Shown piece by piece: positions 59,490 to 64,000 of a stretch of DNA of 64,000 bases (position 1 is its first letter; the number at the start of each line of letters is the position of its first letter). Location of the stretch: contig CANJ01000021.1 of the NCBI GenBank assembly GCA_000309075.1, positions 1 through 64,000 on the forward strand. The letters are read 5' to 3'. Below the pieces are notes generated by a model, which was not told the DNA's origin, made no database searches, and was given only the letters and a program-made list of their open reading frames with translations. The DNA comes from Occidentia massiliensis. GTDB lineage: Bacteria; Pseudomonadota; Alphaproteobacteria; Rickettsiales; Rickettsiaceae. A program made the position numbers and the translations under genes.

Positions 59490-60940
59490 TAATTATTACT
59501 TAACTTATTAAGATAAAATTTAACTATTTCTATATCACTAAAATAAATTTTATTGTTACCTATAATCTGATAATCCTCATGCCCTTTGCCTGCTACAAGT
59601 AATATATCATTTTTTTTCATAACACTAATAGCATATTTTATAGCTTCTTCTCTATCAGCAACTTCTAAAGCTGATTTTGCTCCTTGCAAAATATTTTTTC
59701 TAATTTCTGCTGGATTTTCACTTCGTGGATTGTCATTTGTTACTATAATGTAATCTGAAAGTTTTTGTGCTACTTCTCCCATTAACGCTCTTTTAGCCTT
59801 ATCACGATCACCACCACAACCAAATACAACTATAAGTTTAGCATTATCAGTTAATAACTCTCTAAGTTGTTGTAGTACTTCTGCCAATGCTTCAGGAGTA
59901 TGAGCAAAATCTATAAAAACATATCTATTATTTACCATAACACTTTCCAATCTTCCTTTTACTGGTTTTAAGTTAGGAAGTACCGGTATTAATTCCTTTA
60001 AACTAATACCAACATTTATAGCTAGTAACATAGCAATTAATATATTAGTAGCTTGAAACCTACCTATTATTGGTACTTCAAACCAATAGTTATTATTTTC
60101 ATACCTAAAATGTATTTTTTGCTTGTCAAGTGAAGTTTGAATATCAACTATTTTAAGCTGTCCTTGTAAACCAACAGTCAGTAGTTTTACATTAAAATCT
60201 TGCACTAGCTTATGCTTAATTTTTAGAAATTTACTGATATCACTATTTATTATTGCTACCCCATTATTAATTAAATTTTCCTTAAAAAGCTTCAATTTAG
60301 CTTGAAAATAGTCCTCCATGGTTTTATGATAATCCAAATGGTCACGACTGAAACTAGTAAAAGCTACTGCACTTGCTTTAATCCCTCTTAAGCGACCCTG
60401 TACGAGGCCATGGCTAGAAGCTTCAAAACTAACAAAATTAACTCCATTAGAACTAAGTTTATGTAATATATGCCTCATTGCAATATAACTTGGAGTAGTT
60501 AAAGAACCTAAACTTTTACTCTTAAACTCTTCATTTAAATTATAGCTTGAAGTTATTACGCCTAAAGTACCAATACTAGCAGCTTGCCTGCCTGTAAGAA
60601 CACATAATTGCTGAAAATAATTTACTACTGAAGTTTTTCCATTTGTTCCAGTTACTGCTACTAGCTTCTGAGGAAACTGGCAATATAAATAACAAGCTGC
60701 TTCCTCTAAAGCTAGCTTTATGTCTTCTACTACAATAACATTTCGATGCAAAACATCTTGAGGTTTATCAGTAACTACCAAAGCTCCCCTATCTAGAGCT
60801 TGGTTTATAAAGCAATTACCATCATAGGTTGATCCTTGTAATGCAAAAAATATATCTCCAGGCTTCAATAATTTTGAATCTGTAGAAATCTCACCTACAT
60901 TAAATTTCTTAATTAGGGAAATAATTGAATTAAATCTCAT
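59489..60940 (-). CDS. murE: UDP-MurNAc-L-Ala-D-Glu--meso-DAP ligase
   Basis: 483 aa Mur ligase. P-loop AVTGTNGKTSVVNYF near residue 94, SFEASSHGLVQGR, SRDHLDYH, and the meso-diaminopimelate signature DNPRSENP near residue 400, so the wall peptide carries DAP and not lysine. This fits lysC in the same window. The start overlaps ftsI by 11 bases. Confidence 0.97.
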   Translation of the reverse strand: MRFNSIISLIKKFNVGEISTDSKLLKPGDIFFALQGSTYDGNCFINQALDRGALVVTDKPQDVLHRNVIVVEDIKLALEEAACYLYCQFPQKLVAVTGTNGKTSVVNYFQQLCVLTGRQAASIGTLGVITSSYNLNEEFKSKSLGSLTTPSYIAMRHILHKLSSNGVNFVSFEASSHGLVQGRLRGIKASAVAFTSFSRDHLDYHKTMEDYFQAKLKLFKENLINNGVAIINSDISKFLKIKHKLVQDFNVKLLTVGLQGQLKIVDIQTSLDKQKIHFRYENNNYWFEVPIIGRFQATNILIAMLLAINVGISLKELIPVLPNLKPVKGRLESVMVNNRYVFIDFAHTPEALAEVLQQLRELLTDNAKLIVVFGCGGDRDKAKRALMGEVAQKLSDYIIVTNDNPRSENPAEIRKNILQGAKSALEVADREEAIKYAISVMKKNDILLVAGKGHEDYQIIGNNKIYFSDIEIVKFYLNKLSNN

Positions 60941-62654
60941 CTTGAGTTTTATTATCGATTTTTATATCTTTTATATTATTAATCTCTTCATATGGCTGTA
61001 TCCCATATAATATCCCGATTCTAGATATTATCCTTCCAGCTGCTGGTACAGTAGTCCACCCAGCTGTAGCAAACCCGTGAGTAGATTTATTACCTTTAGG
61101 GTTATCAAGCATTAAGTATACTATATATTGTGGCTTTATCGATGGAAAAATTCCAAAAAATGAGGATCTACGACTATTTTTATCATATTTTTTCCCCTTA
61201 ACTTTTTCTGCAGTACCACTTTTACCACCAACTAAATAACCAGGTATATCTGCTTTTTTACTAGTACCATATTTAACTCCTAAACGTAACAAAGTATTAA
61301 CTTCCTTTGAAGTATTACTATCAAAAACTTTTTTAGGAACTGGATAATTATTCTTTTCTCGCTTTATTAAAGTAATAGGGTATAAATATCCGCCATTAAC
61401 AATAGGTATCATGGCTTGCAAAAAATGTAAGGGACTAATCGAAAGAGCATAACCATAAGAAATAGTTGCAGTACTAAGATCACTCCAATTATTTTCTGCA
61501 GGATATAAAGGAGTTGCTTTTTCTGGTAACTCTATTTTCAATTGCTCAGTAAGACCTAATAACTTCAAATATTTTTTGAAATTATCTTTACCAACTTCTA
61601 AGGCAATTTGTACAACACCAACATTTGAAGAATGACAAAATATTTCCGCTATACTATGCCATCCTTCACGCTTTTTAACATCTTTAATCTGAAAGTTAGA
61701 TACTTTTAAATTTGTAAGGTCATAAAGGTCGTTCATAGTCGTAGTTTTAGTATCAAATCCAATTGCCATAGTTAAAGTCTTAAGTACTGAACCAAACTCA
61801 TAAACTCCTAGGCTTCCCTTATTAAAAAGTTGTTCTGAAGTAGCTTTTGCTGGGTAATGAGGATCAAAATCTGGCTTACTTACTAAAGCTAATATTTCAC
61901 CATTGTTAGGGTCAGCTACTATTCCTACCCCTCCTATTGCATTAAATTCTTTTATAGCACTTTCTAATTCTTCATTTACTATATTCTGTACCCTAACATC
62001 AATACTTAAAACTAAAGGTTTATCAAATTCATCTTGTTTTAAATAAAGATCACTATTAGTTAAAAATCCATGAAAACTTTTTTCTAATCCTGATAAACCT
62101 TGCATATCGACCCCAACATATCCTATAATATGAGATAGAAGGTTACCATATGTATAAACTCTCTTATATTCTTTCTGAAACTCTAATCCTGGAATTCCTA
62201 AATTATAAACTTTTTCATGCTCTTTAGGAGTTAAATGACGCTTAACCCAAACAAATTTCTTATCACTATTTAAATCATCTAAAAGCTTCTTTTCATCTAT
62301 ATCTGTAAGAACTGTTTTAAGACCTTTAACAGCTTGTTCAGCATTTATTATTTTTTCCGGATTTACAAAAACTGAAGGAGCAAACAAATTAATAGCAAGA
62401 ACATTATTATTCCTATCAATAATCTTTTTTCTATGTTTTAAAGTTTTATTATCATTAAAGGAAAAATACTCTGAAGAATGTGTAGAAATCTCAATAATTC
62501 TAAGAGCAATTAGAAAAAAAATAACAAAAAAGCTTAGTGCAATAAATATTATTCTTCCCTTTAAAGAAGAACTCCATTGACTCAAAGGTAACAAATAATT
62601 ATAATCATTAAAGTTAATAATTTTAAATAAAAAATTAAACAATATTCTTAACAT
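60930..62654 (-). CDS. ftsI: Peptidoglycan transpeptidase FtsI (PBP3)
   Basis: Class B PBP of the divisome, 574 aa. Membrane segment near residues 34-52. Motifs: FGSVLKTLT (SxxK), CHSSNVGVV (SxN) and GGKSGTAEKV (KSG in place of KTG). The SxxK stretch EFGSVLK is less typical than EPGSTFK. It directly follows ftsL. Confidence 0.94.
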   Translation of the reverse strand: MLRILFNFLFKIINFNDYNYLLPLSQWSSSLKGRIIFIALSFFVIFFLIALRIIEISTHSSEYFSFNDNKTLKHRKKIIDRNNNVLAINLFAPSVFVNPEKIINAEQAVKGLKTVLTDIDEKKLLDDLNSDKKFVWVKRHLTPKEHEKVYNLGIPGLEFQKEYKRVYTYGNLLSHIIGYVGVDMQGLSGLEKSFHGFLTNSDLYLKQDEFDKPLVLSIDVRVQNIVNEELESAIKEFNAIGGVGIVADPNNGEILALVSKPDFDPHYPAKATSEQLFNKGSLGVYEFGSVLKTLTMAIGFDTKTTTMNDLYDLTNLKVSNFQIKDVKKREGWHSIAEIFCHSSNVGVVQIALEVGKDNFKKYLKLLGLTEQLKIELPEKATPLYPAENNWSDLSTATISYGYALSISPLHFLQAMIPIVNGGYLYPITLIKREKNNYPVPKKVFDSNTSKEVNTLLRLGVKYGTSKKADIPGYLVGGKSGTAEKVKGKKYDKNSRRSSFFGIFPSIKPQYIVYLMLDNPKGNKSTHGFATAGWTTVPAAGRIISRIGILYGIQPYEEINNIKDIKIDNKTQDEI

Positions 62655-63032
62655 TTATTTTATTTTTAGTTTTTTATAACGCCACTTTTTTATTCCTTTT
62701 TCCTGATCAATGTTGGACCTAAGAGGCTTTTCTAATTTATAATTATCATAAATAACTTTCTTTTTATTTAATAATAAATCTGCTGTCATCTGAGAAGTAT
62801 GAATATTTTGGAGAATTAAATAACTAGAAGATAACTTTCTTAATTTATCTGGAGAAATAAGATGAGATAACTCAGCTTTTATTACATTAATGTTATCAAT
62901 CTCTTCTTTAATCTGCTTATTAACCTGTATTAACTGATAATTAAGATTATTAACCTCATTTTTTAATGAAAATAAGAAATAACCTACAATAAATATCAGC
63001 ATAACAACAACATAATTAACAATATCTAACAT
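62655..63032 (-). CDS. ftsL: Cell-division protein FtsL-like
   Basis: 125 aa bitopic protein: one membrane segment (residues 6-22), then a coiled-coil stretch (25-60; EVNNLNYQLIQVNKQIKEEI). Sequence is poorly conserved, but the position between rsmH and ftsI and the layout are those of FtsL, which scaffolds the FtsQLB-FtsWI complex. It overlaps rsmH by 17 bases. Confidence 0.78.
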   Translation of the reverse strand: MLDIVNYVVVMLIFIVGYFLFSLKNEVNNLNYQLIQVNKQIKEEIDNINVIKAELSHLISPDKLRKLSSSYLILQNIHTSQMTADLLLNKKKVIYDNYKLEKPLRSNIDQEKGIKKWRYKKLKIK

Positions 63033-63993
63033 AGTCTTTATTATTAACTTGTACAGCCCTTAATTTAGCTGATCTAGACCTTGGATTTTTAATAATTTCA
63101 TCTCTAGTAGGTGTTACTACTTTTTTTGTTAGTAAGTTAAATATTCCAGTTTGAGGCTGAGCCACAGAAAAATTATATTTTGACTTAGCTACTTTCTTAA
63201 TTTTATTTCTCCTCATAAAATCTTTAACAATACTATCCTCTAAAGAATGAAAACTTACCACTACAAGTCTACCATTAGCATTTAGTAAATTTAAACTTTG
63301 CTGTAAAAAAGATTCGAGAACCTGTAGTTCATTATTAATAAAAATTCGAATGGCTTGAAAAGTTCTAGTTGCTGAATCAATTTTCCTCATCCTCCTACTA
63401 CCAACAGCATTTCTTACAATCTCTGCTAACTCAAATGTAGTGGTAATTGGTTTTTTAAACCTTGAGTTAATAATATGTTTAGCAATCTTACGAGCATTCC
63501 TTTCTTCTCCAAAATGATAAATAACATCTGCTAAATCTTGCTCAGAAGCTGTATTAATAAACTCTTCAGCCTTATAACCTTGTTGACTCATCCTCATATC
63601 AAGACTAGCATTGTAACGAAATGAGAACCCTCTTTTTGCTTCATCTAACTGCATAGAAGAAACTCCTAAATCTATTACTATACCATCTACTTTTACAGAA
63701 TCTGATAAAATTTTGTAAGCCTCAACAAAATTTCTACAATGAAAAACAAACCTATCTTGAAATTTTTGATGAAATTTATTAGCAACATCTATAACTATAG
63801 GGTCCTGATCAAAAGCAATAACTTTACAATTACAACTTTCAAGAATTTGCTTACTATATCCTCCAGCACCAAATGTACAATCAAGATATAGTTGATTATC
63901 CTTGGGAGCAAGATAATTTAACATCTCTGTTACCATTACTGGAATGTGTAATTGATTGCTAATATTGTCCTTTTTACTAAAACTTGAAGCCAA
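63016..63993 (-). CDS. rsmH: 16S rRNA (cytosine-1402-N4)-methyltransferase
   Basis: SAM-dependent methyltransferase (MraW) of the ribosomal P-site, usually at the head of the dcw cluster. 325 aa from a TTG. Motifs: HIPVMVTEMLNYL, LDCTFGAGGYSKQIL, GIVIDLGVSSMQLDEAKRGF, MRMSQ and VVSFHSLEDSIVKDF. The frame remains open past the TTG to the window edge, so the true start may lie outside. Confidence 0.95.
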   Translation of the reverse strand: MASSFSKKDNISNQLHIPVMVTEMLNYLAPKDNQLYLDCTFGAGGYSKQILESCNCKVIAFDQDPIVIDVANKFHQKFQDRFVFHCRNFVEAYKILSDSVKVDGIVIDLGVSSMQLDEAKRGFSFRYNASLDMRMSQQGYKAEEFINTASEQDLADVIYHFGEERNARKIAKHIINSRFKKPITTTFELAEIVRNAVGSRRMRKIDSATRTFQAIRIFINNELQVLESFLQQSLNLLNANGRLVVVSFHSLEDSIVKDFMRRNKIKKVAKSKYNFSVAQPQTGIFNLLTKKVVTPTRDEIIKNPRSRSAKLRAVQVNNKDYVRYC

Positions 63994-64000
63994 AGAATGA

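Noticed and set aside
1-64000. CRISPR arrays, insertion sequences, prophage or rRNA genes
   Set aside because: No regularly spaced identical repeats, no transposase, integrase or phage proteins, and no rRNA sequence were seen.

Overview
The window is 64 kb of very AT-rich bacterial chromosome, by eye well under 35 % G+C. Gene content and order point to an obligate intracellular alphaproteobacterium of the order Rickettsiales, close to Rickettsia in the broad sense. The indicators are nuoG-H-I-J-K-L-M-N followed by birA, tilS-ftsH, sucA-sucB, PleD and DivK, a lipid A/Kdo block, ankyrin-repeat proteins, and low coding density with AT-rich gaps. Because waaA, lpxK, lpxL and lptD are all present, the cell should make and export LPS; this argues against Orientia, which lacks LPS. 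meso-DAP peptidoglycan is also expected (lysC, murE with the DNPR motif, murF, mraY, ftsI, mrdA, rodA). No species can be named from the sequence alone.

Layout. 0-3.7 kb (+): a DUF374 acyltransferase cut by the left edge, then waaA, lpxK and lpxL with overlapping ends. 3.8-15.1 kb (-): one long run from nuoG through nuoN (complex I), then birA and a broken trmJ. 15.3-15.9 kb: frr. 16.1-25.5 kb: an accessory block with a secreted glycosidase-like protein, four ankyrin genes (three under near-identical promoters) and a protein fusing an amino-acid-binding domain to a TRIC/UPF0126 channel. 25.8-31.8 kb: xseA, lptD, rne. 32.3-36.4 kb: tilS, ftsH, a small membrane ORF and a 3-methyladenine glycosylase whose stop codon lies in a two-module palindromic repeat. 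36.7-40.8 kb: pleD, divK, tRNA-Ser, ubiX, an MFS transporter. 40.9-51.6 kb: tRNA-Arg, an M23 peptidase lipoprotein, lysC, sucB, sucA, sodB, an unknown 398-aa protein, cysS. 51.7-56.9 kb (+): sensor kinase, rodA, mreD, mrdA. 57.0-64.0 kb (-): the dcw division/wall cluster rsmH-ftsL-ftsI-murE-murF-mraY, convergent with the elongation genes.

The most striking pattern is a set of single-base frameshifts in otherwise well-conserved genes: nuoI in G7, sucA in A7, rodA in A8, the sensor kinase in both A9 and A8, and trmJ in a short T run. Five of the six lie in homopolymers of seven or more, and each becomes a normal full-length protein after one base is corrected. This is either a systematic homopolymer error in the assembly or real tract-length variation rescued by slippage.

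The best candidates for undescribed biology are the conserved roughly 370-residue C-terminal domain shared by two of the ankyrin proteins, the binding-protein/TRIC-channel fusion, the exported glycosidase, and the 125-residue membrane extension on NuoN.
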